Positions 24,239 to 32,874 of a DNA stretch of 64,000 nt are shown piece by piece. Below the pieces are notes generated by a model, which saw nothing but the letters and a program-made list of their open reading frames with translations, searched no databases and was not told the DNA's origin. The stretch spans positions 1-64,000 of the forward strand of contig CAZXQO010000010.1 of assembly GCA_964643075.1 (NCBI GenBank). Reading direction: 5' to 3'. A program made the position numbers and the translations under genes. Each line of letters begins with the position of its first letter. Position 1 is the stretch's first letter. The DNA is from Desulfocucumis sp964643075 (GTDB taxonomy: Bacteria; Bacillota; Desulfotomaculia; Desulfotomaculales; Desulfocucumaceae).

Positions 24239-24496
24239 TTATTTTGTTGGGGTGAATTCAATTATATCATATTCAGCTACCTCGTGAAATACAAATGGAT
24301 CTTCGCTAATTATCTGTTTTAATTCAGATTCATTATTAACATTCGCCAAAATGACACCACCTACTCTTGGATTTCTTCTACCTGAAAAGATAAACTTAGA
24401 ACCTTTATAATACTTGTCCAAAAACTCAATATGTGCTTCTAATAATTGATCAATTTGTTCCAAAGGCTGTACGTACTTTACCAGAAGAATATACAT
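24239..24496 (-). CDS. YciI-family protein
   Basis: 85 residues from ATG 24496 (AAGGAGGATAATC). 'YILLVKYVQPLEQIDQLLEAHIEFLDKYYKGSKFIFSG' followed by 'GGVILANVNNESELKQIISEDPFV' has the ferredoxin-like YciI fold and the conserved H and DPF residues. Members are small dimeric enzymes or binding proteins, few with known roles. Monocistronic. Confidence 0.85.
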   Translation of the reverse strand: MYILLVKYVQPLEQIDQLLEAHIEFLDKYYKGSKFIFSGRRNPRVGGVILANVNNESELKQIISEDPFVFHEVAEYDIIEFTPTK

Positions 24497-25224
24497 GGAT
24501 TATCCTCCTTACTTATCTCAACTTGGGATTAAAGTTTTATTATTTGCGAACTAATTATATCATATTTTTCAGATTTAAAGCGAACGGAGTGTTCCATCGG
24601 TCACTATGCTGGTGTGCGTCGTGACGCATTTCAAATAAAATATTCAGCAATAACTACGATTCGAAACCTCTATTAGACCCAATAATACCAACCCGGAAAA
24701 TTTCAGAAACATGTTTATTTAATGGAACAATCAATATATTATTACGTCCAAACATATAGTAAGGACGATAGAAATACTGATTAACTAGAGGTTGATGGAA
24801 AATGAAAAACACGTTTTCTTCTCAGCAAGTGTAAGATGATGAATCGATGGTGGTGCTCTTGCCAGCCCCGTTACTCCCGATCAGACCAACAAATTCACCG
24901 CTGCCGACGTACCGTATCCGTACGGGATGAGTATCCCGCGATCAGGTTCCGGCAAAATAATGCATATGTGTTAACCGGCATTTTGCTGCTCCAGTTTCTT
25001 CTCTGGTCAGGGAACCAGTTATATTAAATAGATTTCCTAACATGAATTCCCATGATAAGCAAATTTATTATAGGTCAAATATTGAAAATATGTCCTGAAA
25101 ATTATGTCGAACTACAAATAAAATGTGCAATAGTAGATAAAGCTCTACCACTACCCCCAGCTTTTTGTATATTCATCCCGCCTATGGGTATACTTTACTT
25201 ATAAAATTCATGGGGGTTCTTAAT
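24497..25224. other. Largely non-coding gap with gene debris
   Basis: This 730-bp stretch has no intact gene. It is AT-rich with many stops in all frames. The only recognisable content is a Walker A fragment of an ABC ATPase at 24840-24930, listed separately. The last ~60 bp presumably carry the promoter of the membrane protein at 25225. Confidence 0.6.
24840..24930 (-). pseudogene. Remnant of an ABC-transporter ATPase (Walker A)
   Basis: On the minus strand 'GSGEFVGLIGSNGAGKSTT' spells a perfect ABC Walker A segment, including the preceding beta strand, but the frame loses similarity within ~10 codons on either side. There is no Q-loop, signature or Walker B nearby. This is a deletion relic of a larger gene. 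Confidence 0.75.
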
Positions 25225-25680
25225 ATGAATTTGGGGGATAGGTTAACCAGAGGATTCGTGGCGGGAATGATTGCAGCTATCGTTACGAATATCTATGGTT
25301 TTATAGCATATGCCTTTAAACTTAGCACATTACGTTACCCGGACTGGCTCGGAATAATAATGTTTAACCATGCACCGCCCTTTAATTCTTTTCAGATGAT
25401 TTGGGCAATATTAGTTCATTTAATTTTTGGTGGTATTACTGGTACAATTTTTGTCTATTTAATCCCTCAGGTTACTAGTAAAAACCTTCTTTTTAAGGGA
25501 TGGTTATTTGGTACTTCAGTTTTTTTAATCATTTATTCCCTTGATCTCGTGTTACAACTAGAGGGATTAGAAAATATGCCAATAAAAACTACGTTATCGG
25601 ACTTTATTGGAGCTTCTATCTATGGCTTAGTTTTGGCTGAAGTGACAAAATGGCTAACAAATAAGTCGCCTGTTTCATAG
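25225..25680 (+). CDS. Four-helix membrane protein of unknown function
   Basis: 151 residues from ATG 25225, upstream GGGGGTT; the frame is open from 25165 without a site. 'GDRLTRGFVAGMIAAIVTNI' starts the first helix, followed by three more ('MIWAILVHLIFGGITGTIFV', 'GTSVFLIIYSLDLVLQL', 'FIGASIYGLVLAEVTKW'). The Gly-rich helices and short loops resemble small Firmicutes membrane proteins of unknown role. No partner gene nearby. Confidence 0.65.
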   Translation: MNLGDRLTRGFVAGMIAAIVTNIYGFIAYAFKLSTLRYPDWLGIIMFNHAPPFNSFQMIWAILVHLIFGGITGTIFVYLIPQVTSKNLLFKGWLFGTSVFLIIYSLDLVLQLEGLENMPIKTTLSDFIGASIYGLVLAEVTKWLTNKSPVS

Positions 25681-25838
25681 ATAATTAGCTTGGAAGCATA
25701 AGGGAAAACTATTACTGCATATTACAAATATTATATACATTAGCAAAAAAATGATAAAACCAAACTATTCCACACAGCAACACCCGTACCCTTGCGATAA
25801 ACCTCTGGAGATTTTAGCTTTAAGATTATTCCACGCAA

Positions 25839-25870
25839 AAAGCTGCCCCGGCATTGACCGGGGCAGCTTT
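25839..25870. terminator. Bidirectional terminator after fdhA
   Basis: A perfect 13-bp stem, AAAGCTGCCCCGG (25839-25851) with CCGGGGCAGCTTT (25858-25870). It lies 14 bp beyond the fdhA stop and also closes rightward transcription from the membrane-protein gene. Confidence 0.9.
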
Positions 25871-25884
25871 AATTAACAATGGTT

Positions 25885-28572
25885 TTATGCTGTTTTCTCG
25901 ACCTTGACGGCGCAGACTTTAAACTCCGGTATTTTGGCGATGCTGTCCCGGGCTGGGTTGGTTAGCTTGTTGATGGCTACCTCCGGGAAATGGAAGGAGG
26001 TAAACACCAGTCCCTCGGGAACCACATCGGTTATACTGGCGCCGAGTTCCACGCTGCCCCGGCGGGAGGTAACCCTCACCTTATCCCCATCAGCTATTCC
26101 CAACTTCACGGCATCGGCGGAGTTTATCTCCAGGTACTCGGTGCCGTAATGCACTTCCAGCGCCCCGGTGCGCATGGTCATGGTGCCGGTATGATAATGA
26201 ACACGCCTACGGCCGGTGCTGAGCACCAGCGGGTACTGTTCATCCGGCATTTCCGCCGGTGCCACATATTCCACAGGGCTGAACTTGCCCATGCCCCGGG
26301 AAAATTTGCCTACGTGCAATACCGGTGTGCCGGGATGTTCCGGGTTGGGGCAGGGCCACTGAATTCCCCCCTGCTCCAGCCGCTCATAGGATATACCGGC
26401 GTAGGACGGGGTAAGGGACGCTATTTCCTGCATAACCTCCGCCGCCGAGTTATAACTCATGGGATAACCCATGGCGGTAGCTACCTGGCATAAAATCTGC
26501 CAATCCGGTCTGGCTTCGCCCACAGGCTCGACAGCCTTGCGCACCCTCTGTACCCGCCTCTCGGTATTGGAGAAGGTGCCGTCCTTTTCAGCAAAGCTAG
26601 CCGCCGGCAGCACCACATCCGCCAGTTGGGCGGTTTCGGTAAGGAAAATGTCCTGCACCACCAGAAAATCCAGCTTATTCAGAGCGTGAACCACATGGTT
26701 TGCGTCCGGATCGGACAGCACCGGGTTCTCGCCCATTATATACATGCCTTTAATAGTACCGTGGGAAGCACCCTCCAGCATTTCGCCTACGGTTATGCCA
26801 GGTTTGGCCGGCAGGCTCTCAACTCCCCAAGCTGCAGCAAACCTGGCCCTGACATCATCCAGCCCCACACCCTGATAGCCGGTAAACACCGCCGGCAGGG
26901 CACCCATATCGCAGGCTCCCTGGACATTGTTCTGGCCCCGCAAGGGGTTGACCCCGCTGTTGGGCTTGCCGATATGACCGCAGAGCATGGACAGATTGGC
27001 CACCGCCAACACATTGTGTGTACCGCAGATGTGCTGGGTGATACCCATAGTATAAAGTATGGTGGCATTTTTAGCCGTAGCGTAGCCCCGGGCCACTTCC
27101 CTCAGGGTAGCAGCTGCAATGCCGGTAATTCCCTCTACATATTCAGGTGTATATTTTCCCACGGCTGCCTTAAAGGCCTCAAAGTCCTCGGTTCTTTCCG
27201 CCACAAATTCCTTGTTGTATAAATCCTCGGCTATAATCACATTAGCCATGCCGTTTAGCAGGGCAATATCGGAGCCCGATTTAATCTGAAGATGAACATT
27301 AGCCAGTTCGGCCACTTCAGTCCTGCGGGGGTCCGCCACCACCAGTGTGGAACCTCCCCTGACGGCCTTTTTCACCTGTAGCCCGATAATGGGGTGCGAT
27401 TCTGTAGTGTTTGTGCCAATGGCAAATATAAAGTCGGCCCCGGCCACATCCCCGATGGGATTGGTCATAGCCCCGCTTCCAAATGCCGTCGCCAGACCGG
27501 CGACAGTAGGAGCGTGTCAGAGACGGGCGCAGTGGTCAATATTATTGGTACCGAACACCGCGCGGGTTAATTTGCTCAACAAATAGTTTTCTTCATTGGT
27601 GCAGCGGGCGGAGCTCAATACCGCCAGGGCATCAGCACCGTTATTATCCCTGATACTTCCAAGTTTCTCCGCCACCAAGCCAAGGGCCTCCTCCCAGGAG
27701 GCTTCCGCAAACTGGCCGTTCTTTTTAATCAGCGGTTTAGCCAGCCGGTCCGGGTGGTGGATAAAACCATAGCCGAAGCGGCCCTTCACACAAAGGGCCC
27801 GGCCATTGACATCCCCGTCGCAGGAGGTTACTCCCACTACTTTACCGTCCTTGACATTGAGATCGAAATTACAGCCGGTGCCGCAGTATGGGCAGGTGGT
27901 ACGCACCTTTTTGATTTCCCAGGTACGTGCCTTGGACCGCAAAACCTTTTCCTGCAATGCTCCCACCGGGCAAACCGCCACGCAGTTGCCGCAGAAAACG
28001 CAGTCGGAACCGGCCAGGGTGGTATCCATGGCGGGAGCTATTTTGGTGTCGAACCCCCGGTAGGTATAGTCCACCACATTGTTCCCCTGAATCTGGGCGC
28101 AGGCCCGGACACATTTGCCGCAGAGTATGCATTTATTCATATCCCTGACAATGAAGGGATTATCGTCTTCGATAGGGTACTGGTGCATGGCCCCTACGAA
28201 GCCGCCTTCCCTCACCCCATACCTATAGGCATAGTCTTGCAAACGGCAGTCTCCGTTTCTGCCGCAGGTAAGGCAGTCCAAGGGGTGATTGGCCAGCAAC
28301 AGTTCCAATATGGTTTTTCTGGCTTCAATTACAGCCGGCGACTCAGTCTCCACCACCATGCCCTCGGTAGCAGCGGTGGCGCAGGATATCATTAAAGCTC
28401 TGGCACCCTTTACCTCCACCACGCACATGCGGCAGGAGCCGTCAATGGTAAGCTCCGGGTCATAGCACAGGGTAGGTATAAAAACGCCCATTTTTTGGGC
28501 CGCTTCAAGTATGGTGTTGCCCTGAGGAACGGTGACCTGCTGACCGTTAATGGTTAAATTTACTTCAGCCAC
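25885..28572 (-). CDS. fdhA: Selenocysteine-containing formate dehydrogenase, catalytic subunit
   Basis: One 895-residue selenoprotein spanning a TGA at 27517-27519 (Sec 352), read from GTG 28572 (GGAGG seven bases upstream). From the N-terminus: 2Fe-2S ferredoxin domain (residues ~1-80, 'GSCRMCVVEVKG'), a His-Cys cluster ('HPLDCLTCGRNGDC'), two 4Fe-4S motifs ('CILCGKCVRAC', 'CVFCGNCVAVCPVGAL'), then the molybdopterin domain with its own cluster ('CPYCGTGCNFDL'). The active site is 'NNIDHCARL-Sec-HAPTVAG', where formate is oxidised at Mo or W; the C-terminal domain binds the bis-MGD dinucleotide ('VLSTGRRRVHYHTGTMTMR'). Last gene of the operon with the NuoE-, NuoF- and NuoG-like genes. The cytoplasmic complex should couple formate oxidation or CO2 reduction to NAD(H) and ferredoxin. 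Confidence 0.95.
27488..27519 (-). promoter_or_regulatory. Sec UGA codon and bSECIS hairpin in fdhA
   Basis: On the mRNA, UGA (27519-27517) is followed 12 nt later by a perfect 6-bp hairpin, GUCGCC (27504-27499 on the minus strand read as GUCGCC) and GGCGAC, closing a GGUCU apical loop (minus-strand positions 27498-27494). Distance and loop match the Escherichia coli fdhF SECIS, which also presents GGUCU to SelB. This decides that the stop is decoded as selenocysteine. selA, selB, selC and selD are outside the window. Confidence 0.93.
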
Positions 28573-28685
28573 CAATTAACCTCCTTTCCTTATTCAAAAG
28601 GGTGTACGACACCATTTGTTCACCGGGACCGGTAAAACGAAAAACCGGAAAATCCCGGTGACACCAGGCATCATGAACCCGATAA

Positions 28686-29621
28686 CTACTGCTTGTTCTC
28701 CACCTTCTTAATTTTATCCAGCACACCTTCCAGCCCCAAGGCCTCCGCCCAGGGAACCTCCGTGAACTCCCCGTCCTTTTTCAACTGCGGAGCCTGAGGC
28801 TGATCACAGTACAGCAGTTCCAGCCCCAGGCGTCCTTTCAGGCAGAGGGGACGGCCCGGGCCGGGGGCCTTCGCCGCTACGCCGATAACCTTGCCGTTTT
28901 TGGAAACAAGGTCAAACTCGCAGCCGCTGTCACAGAAAGTGCAGGTAACAGGCTTTTTCTCCATCTCCCAGACCCTGCCCTGACCGGACAGACGCTTGTA
29001 GGAAAGCGCGCCCACCGGGCATACCGCCACGCAGCGTCCGCAGTAAACGCAGTCCGACTCACCCAGGGGAGTATCCATGGGAGCTGCAATCTTGGTGTTG
29101 AATCCCCGGAAGGCGTAATCAATCACCGCCCGGTCTTTCACCTGGGCACAGGTGCGCACACACCTGCCGCACAATATGCATTTATTTAAATCCCTTATTA
29201 TATACGGGTTGCTGTCGTCAATACTAAAAGAGTGCCTTTGCCCCTCAAACCCCGGCCCCTTCACGCCGTAGCGGAAGGCATAATCCTGTAAAAGACAGTT
29301 GCCGTTCTTCTCGCAGGTAAGGCAATCCTGGGGATGGTTGGCCAGGATAAGTTCCAGTATTGTTTTACGGGCTTCCACCACAGCCGGGGATTCGGTCTGC
29401 ACCACCATTCCCTCGGTAGCCTCGGTAACACAGGAAGCAGGCAGGTTGCGCATGCCCTGTATCTCCACCACGCAAATCCGGCATGCCCCGAAGCCGGTTA
29501 GTTCCGGGGTGTGGCAGAAAATAGGGATGAAAAATCCTGCTTCGGTGGCCGCCTTCAGTACGGTAGTACCCTTGGTCACGGTTACTTTAACCCCGTTTAT
29601 GGTTAGCGTGACATTCGCCAC
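28686..29621 (-). CDS. Iron-sulfur subunit paralogous to the FdhA N-terminus (HylA-like)
   Basis: 311 residues from GTG 29621. It aligns with FdhA residues 1-310 throughout: 2Fe-2S ('GACRICVVEIQGMRNLPASC'), His-Cys cluster ('HPQDCLTCEKNGNC'), two 4Fe-4S motifs ('CILCGRCVRTC', 'CVYCGRCVAVCPVGAL') and a further cluster 'CTFCDSGCEFDL', then stops after 'VPWAEALGLEGVLDKI' where FdhA begins its catalytic domain. It therefore has the electron wires but no molybdopterin site. In known bifurcating formate dehydrogenases a small NuoG-like protein plays this role (family knowledge). It sits between nuoF-like and fdhA genes; not a simple deletion, since the tail is tidy and ends in a charged helix. Confidence 0.85.
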   Translation of the reverse strand: MANVTLTINGVKVTVTKGTTVLKAATEAGFFIPIFCHTPELTGFGACRICVVEIQGMRNLPASCVTEATEGMVVQTESPAVVEARKTILELILANHPQDCLTCEKNGNCLLQDYAFRYGVKGPGFEGQRHSFSIDDSNPYIIRDLNKCILCGRCVRTCAQVKDRAVIDYAFRGFNTKIAAPMDTPLGESDCVYCGRCVAVCPVGALSYKRLSGQGRVWEMEKKPVTCTFCDSGCEFDLVSKNGKVIGVAAKAPGPGRPLCLKGRLGLELLYCDQPQAPQLKKDGEFTEVPWAEALGLEGVLDKIKKVENKQ

Positions 29622-29640
29622 TTACACACACCTCCCAGCA

Positions 29641-31593
29641 TTAAACCTTTTCAATGGCTTCAAATTTACATCCCATCAGGCAGCTTCCGCATTTGATGCA
29701 CTTGGCCACGTCGATCACGTGGGGCATCTTTTTCTCACCGGTGATAGCCCCGGCCGGGCAGCTCCTTAGGCATTTGCCGCAGCCCTTACATTTTTCCGGG
29801 TTGATCCGGTAGGTAAGCAAGGCGGCACAGTTCCCCGCAGGGCAGCGTTTATCCTGAATATGGGCAATATATTCGTCTTTAAAGAAACGCAGGGTTGACA
29901 ATATGGGGTTGGGGCAGGTCTGTCCCAGACCGCACAGGGCAGTGTTTTTAACTACCCGGCCCAGCCTTTCCAGGGTATCAATATCTTCCATTTTGCCTTC
30001 CCCGTTGCAAATACGGGTGAGTATTTCCAGCATCCTGGTGGTGCCCTCCCGGCAGGGGGTGCACTTGCCGCAGGATTCCGACTGGGTAAAGGTAAGGAAG
30101 AATCTGGCCACATCCACCATGCAGGTGGTTTCGTCCATGACCACAAGACCGCCGGAACCCATCATGGCCCCCACCGAGATAAGGGAATCGTAATCCACCG
30201 GCCGGTCCAAAAGCTCATCTGGCAGACAACCGCCGGAGGGTCCGCCTATTTGCACGGCCTTGAACTTTTTGCCGCCCTGAATACCGCCGCCGATGTCAAA
30301 AATGATTTCCCTCATACTTATTCCCATGGGAACTTCTACCAAACCGGTATTGTTCACTTTACCGGTGAGAGCGAAAATTTTGGTGCCCTTGCTCTTTTCG
30401 GTACCCATGGCTGCATACCAGGAGCCGCCGTTACGCAAAATTTGCGGCACATTGGCGAAGGTTTCAACGTTGTTCAGACAGGTTGGTTTGGCCCACAGAC
30501 CGCTGTTGGCCGGGAAGGGAGGCCTTACCCTGGGCATGCCCCGGTTGCCCTCAATGGAGGTGAGCAGAGCGGTTTCCTCGCCGCACACAAAGGCGCCGGC
30601 GCCGGCTTTGATCTTAAGATGGAAATTGAAACCGGAATTCATTATATTATCGCCTATTATGCCGCGTTCCTCGGCCTGGGCGATGGCTATTTTCAGCCGT
30701 TGAATGGCCAGCGGGTACTCGGCCCGCACGTAAATGTAACCCTCGTCGGCGCCCACGGCGTAGCCGCAGGTCATCATGCCCTCCAGCACCGCGTGGGGAT
30801 CGCCCTCCAGCACACTGCGGTCCATGAACGCGCCGGGGTCGCCCTCGTCAGCATTGCACACCACATATTTTTTGTCACCCTGGGCCTGGCGTACAAAACC
30901 CCATTTCATTCCTGTCGGGAAACCGCCGCCGCCCCTGCCCCGCAGGCCGGATGTTTTTACCTCATCAACCACCTGATCAGGTGTCAGTTCAAACAAAGCC
31001 CTGGCAAATCCTGCGTAGCCGTCATTGGCGATATAGTCGGATAAAGCCTCCGGGTTGATATGGCCGCAGTTATGCAGCACCAGACGCTTCTGGCGGGCAT
31101 AAAAGGGTACCGTCTCGTAGGTTTTGGCAGCTTCCCCGGTGTTGGGATCTTTGAACAGCAGCCGCTCCACTACTTCGCCCTTGATCAGGTCGCTGGCCAC
31201 AATTTCTGCCACGTCTTCCTCTGCCACCCTGGTATAAAATGTTTTCCTGGGCTCCACGATCATCAGCGGGCCCTGCTCGCAAAAGCCGTGGCAGCCGGTG
31301 ATTTTTATCTGTACTTGATCAGCCAGCCCGTTGGCCGCCAGTTCGTCTTCCAGTTTTTTAACCAGTTTGCCGGACCCTGAAGAGGCGCAGCCGGTACCGG
31401 CGCAAATCAGCACCTGTAGATTTGCGCTACCCTCGGAAAGATTAATAGCAGCCAGGAAATCCTGTCTTTTCTGTCTGCAGGTTTCATCCTGGTGGCAAAT
31501 GGGGCCCTCTTTACGGCACTTAATATAATCTTTACAGGGAGTAGCCGGTGCGTGTGTACATTTGTCGCAACATTTATCCATAAGGTTTTCCAT
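29641..31593 (-). CDS. NuoF-like NADH/FMN/Fe-S subunit (HylB/HymB-type)
   Basis: 650 residues from ATG 31593 (GGAGGCC). Order: an unusual Cys-rich leader (Cys 8, 9, 12, 20, 26, 33, 39), a thioredoxin-like 2Fe-2S domain ('LICAGTGCASSGSG', 'ITGCHGFCEQGP'), the NADH/FMN domain ('GRGGGGFPTGMKWGFV', 'GAGAFVCGEETALLTSIEG'), the 4Fe-4S site 'ESCGKCTPCREGTTRMLEIL', and a C-terminal 2x4Fe-4S ferredoxin ('CKGCGKCLRSCPAGAI', 'CIKCGSCLMGCKFEAI'). It is the NAD-binding, probable flavin-bifurcating subunit. It is followed at 19 bp by the small NuoG-like gene. Confidence 0.92.
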   Translation of the reverse strand: MENLMDKCCDKCTHAPATPCKDYIKCRKEGPICHQDETCRQKRQDFLAAINLSEGSANLQVLICAGTGCASSGSGKLVKKLEDELAANGLADQVQIKITGCHGFCEQGPLMIVEPRKTFYTRVAEEDVAEIVASDLIKGEVVERLLFKDPNTGEAAKTYETVPFYARQKRLVLHNCGHINPEALSDYIANDGYAGFARALFELTPDQVVDEVKTSGLRGRGGGGFPTGMKWGFVRQAQGDKKYVVCNADEGDPGAFMDRSVLEGDPHAVLEGMMTCGYAVGADEGYIYVRAEYPLAIQRLKIAIAQAEERGIIGDNIMNSGFNFHLKIKAGAGAFVCGEETALLTSIEGNRGMPRVRPPFPANSGLWAKPTCLNNVETFANVPQILRNGGSWYAAMGTEKSKGTKIFALTGKVNNTGLVEVPMGISMREIIFDIGGGIQGGKKFKAVQIGGPSGGCLPDELLDRPVDYDSLISVGAMMGSGGLVVMDETTCMVDVARFFLTFTQSESCGKCTPCREGTTRMLEILTRICNGEGKMEDIDTLERLGRVVKNTALCGLGQTCPNPILSTLRFFKDEYIAHIQDKRCPAGNCAALLTYRINPEKCKGCGKCLRSCPAGAITGEKKMPHVIDVAKCIKCGSCLMGCKFEAIEKV

Positions 31594-31610
31594 TTCTCAC
31601 GGCCTCCTTC

Positions 31611-32096
31611 CTATTCGTACTTTTCCAGCGTACTTACGGCCTTGTCCGGGGTAAGGCGGCCGTGTGTATCATCATTAACCATCATTACCGGGGCCAGTCC
31701 GCAGGCACCCAGGCAGGCCACTGTTTCCAGTGTATAGCGTAAATCACCAGTAGTCCCGTTTTTACCCACGCCCAGTTTTTTGGATACCCCGTCAAATACC
31801 TTGGAGGCTCCCCTTACGTGGCAGGCCGTGCCCTGGCAGACGCGAATAATATTGCGCCCCCGTGGCTTTAAGTGGAACTGGGCATAGAAAGTAACCACTC
31901 CGTATGTTTTGCTGAACGGAATGCCCATCCCCCTGGAAATCTGCTGCATGACCTCTTTGGGCAGGTACCCGTATATCTCCTGGGCTTCCTGCAAGAGAGG
32001 TATCAGGCCGCCTTTCACTACTCTGTACTTGTCCAGCGCTTTTTGCAACGCTTCCTGTTTGGTAGCATCATCGTTGTGACCGCATTGACATGACAA
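31611..32096 (-). CDS. NuoE-like 2Fe-2S subunit (HylC/HymA-type)
   Basis: 161 residues from TTG 32096 (GAGGAGGG). 'YGVVTFYAQFHLKPRGRNII' and the cluster ligands 'VCQGTACHVRG' plus 'TVACLGACGLAPVMMVNDDTHG' give the C-x4-C / C-x3-C pattern of the 24-kDa subunit. A short Cys-rich N-terminus ('SCQCGHND') precedes it. First gene of the operon, 17 bp before the NuoF-like gene. No promoter is obvious in the 137-bp gap upstream. Confidence 0.93.
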   Translation of the reverse strand: MSCQCGHNDDATKQEALQKALDKYRVVKGGLIPLLQEAQEIYGYLPKEVMQQISRGMGIPFSKTYGVVTFYAQFHLKPRGRNIIRVCQGTACHVRGASKVFDGVSKKLGVGKNGTTGDLRYTLETVACLGACGLAPVMMVNDDTHGRLTPDKAVSTLEKYE

Positions 32097-32233
32097 ATTA
32101 AAACCCTCCTCTCAGTTCTCTCCCCGCTTTTATAAATACCCAATGAAGGCCCCGGCGAGCCCCTCCCGGCAGTCCACCCCCGAACAGCCGGAAAATATTG
32201 AGAGCGTTCCCCACCCGAACCATCAAAAATTAA

Positions 32234-32806
32234 TCAACTAAACTTTATTACCCTTTCCTCGGTAACCAGTATGTGCATCGGGCAGTCATGAGGCCCCGGA
32301 AAAACGTTTTCCTTTATTTGCAGTTCAAAAGCTAAAGCGACAAAAATCGTACCCGGCCTGGTCCGGGGCAAAAACCGGTCATAAAAACCTCCTCCGTAAC
32401 CCAGCCGTTCACCATTAAGGTCAAAGGCCACCCCCGGAATGATCACCATGTTCAGTTCCCGGGGATCCACAGGCCTGATACAGCCGGGAGCGGGCTCCAA
32501 TATGCCCCAGGCTCCGGGAGCCAAATCCTCCGGGTAGTGCATTATTTCCGAGGGAGTCAAAAGTTTATTGGTAATATCGGTGATGGGAACGGCCACCCGT
32601 TTGCCGCTGCCAAGGCAGTGCTCAATCAGGGCACCGGTCCGCACCTCGTTGCGGAAATCCACATAAGCCATTATTATCCTGGCCTGAATATATTCTTCAA
32701 GACAGACTATCCTTTTTATTATCGCGGCACTTTTTTCCTCTACCTGGGCAAGTAACATGGCTGCCCTTTGTTTTAAAACATCTTTTCTTAATTCGCCCTT
32801 GGTCAT
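32234..32806 (-). CDS. 5-formyltetrahydrofolate cyclo-ligase
   Basis: 190 residues from ATG 32806 (TTGGAGGAATTGTG). 'IPGVAFDLNGERLGYGGGFYDRFL' is the family signature, preceded by the N-terminal 'KGELRKDVLKQRAAM'. The enzyme uses ATP to convert 5-formyl-THF to 5,10-methenyl-THF. It lies just upstream of the formate dehydrogenase operon on the same strand, consistent with shared C1 metabolism, but 137 bp separate them. Confidence 0.93.
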   Translation of the reverse strand: MTKGELRKDVLKQRAAMLLAQVEEKSAAIIKRIVCLEEYIQARIIMAYVDFRNEVRTGALIEHCLGSGKRVAVPITDITNKLLTPSEIMHYPEDLAPGAWGILEPAPGCIRPVDPRELNMVIIPGVAFDLNGERLGYGGGFYDRFLPRTRPGTIFVALAFELQIKENVFPGPHDCPMHILVTEERVIKFS

Positions 32807-32874
32807 CACAATTCCTCCAAAAATCAGACTATAATGCATAAACCTCTTTCCCGTCCAGAATCCTGATCCAATGA

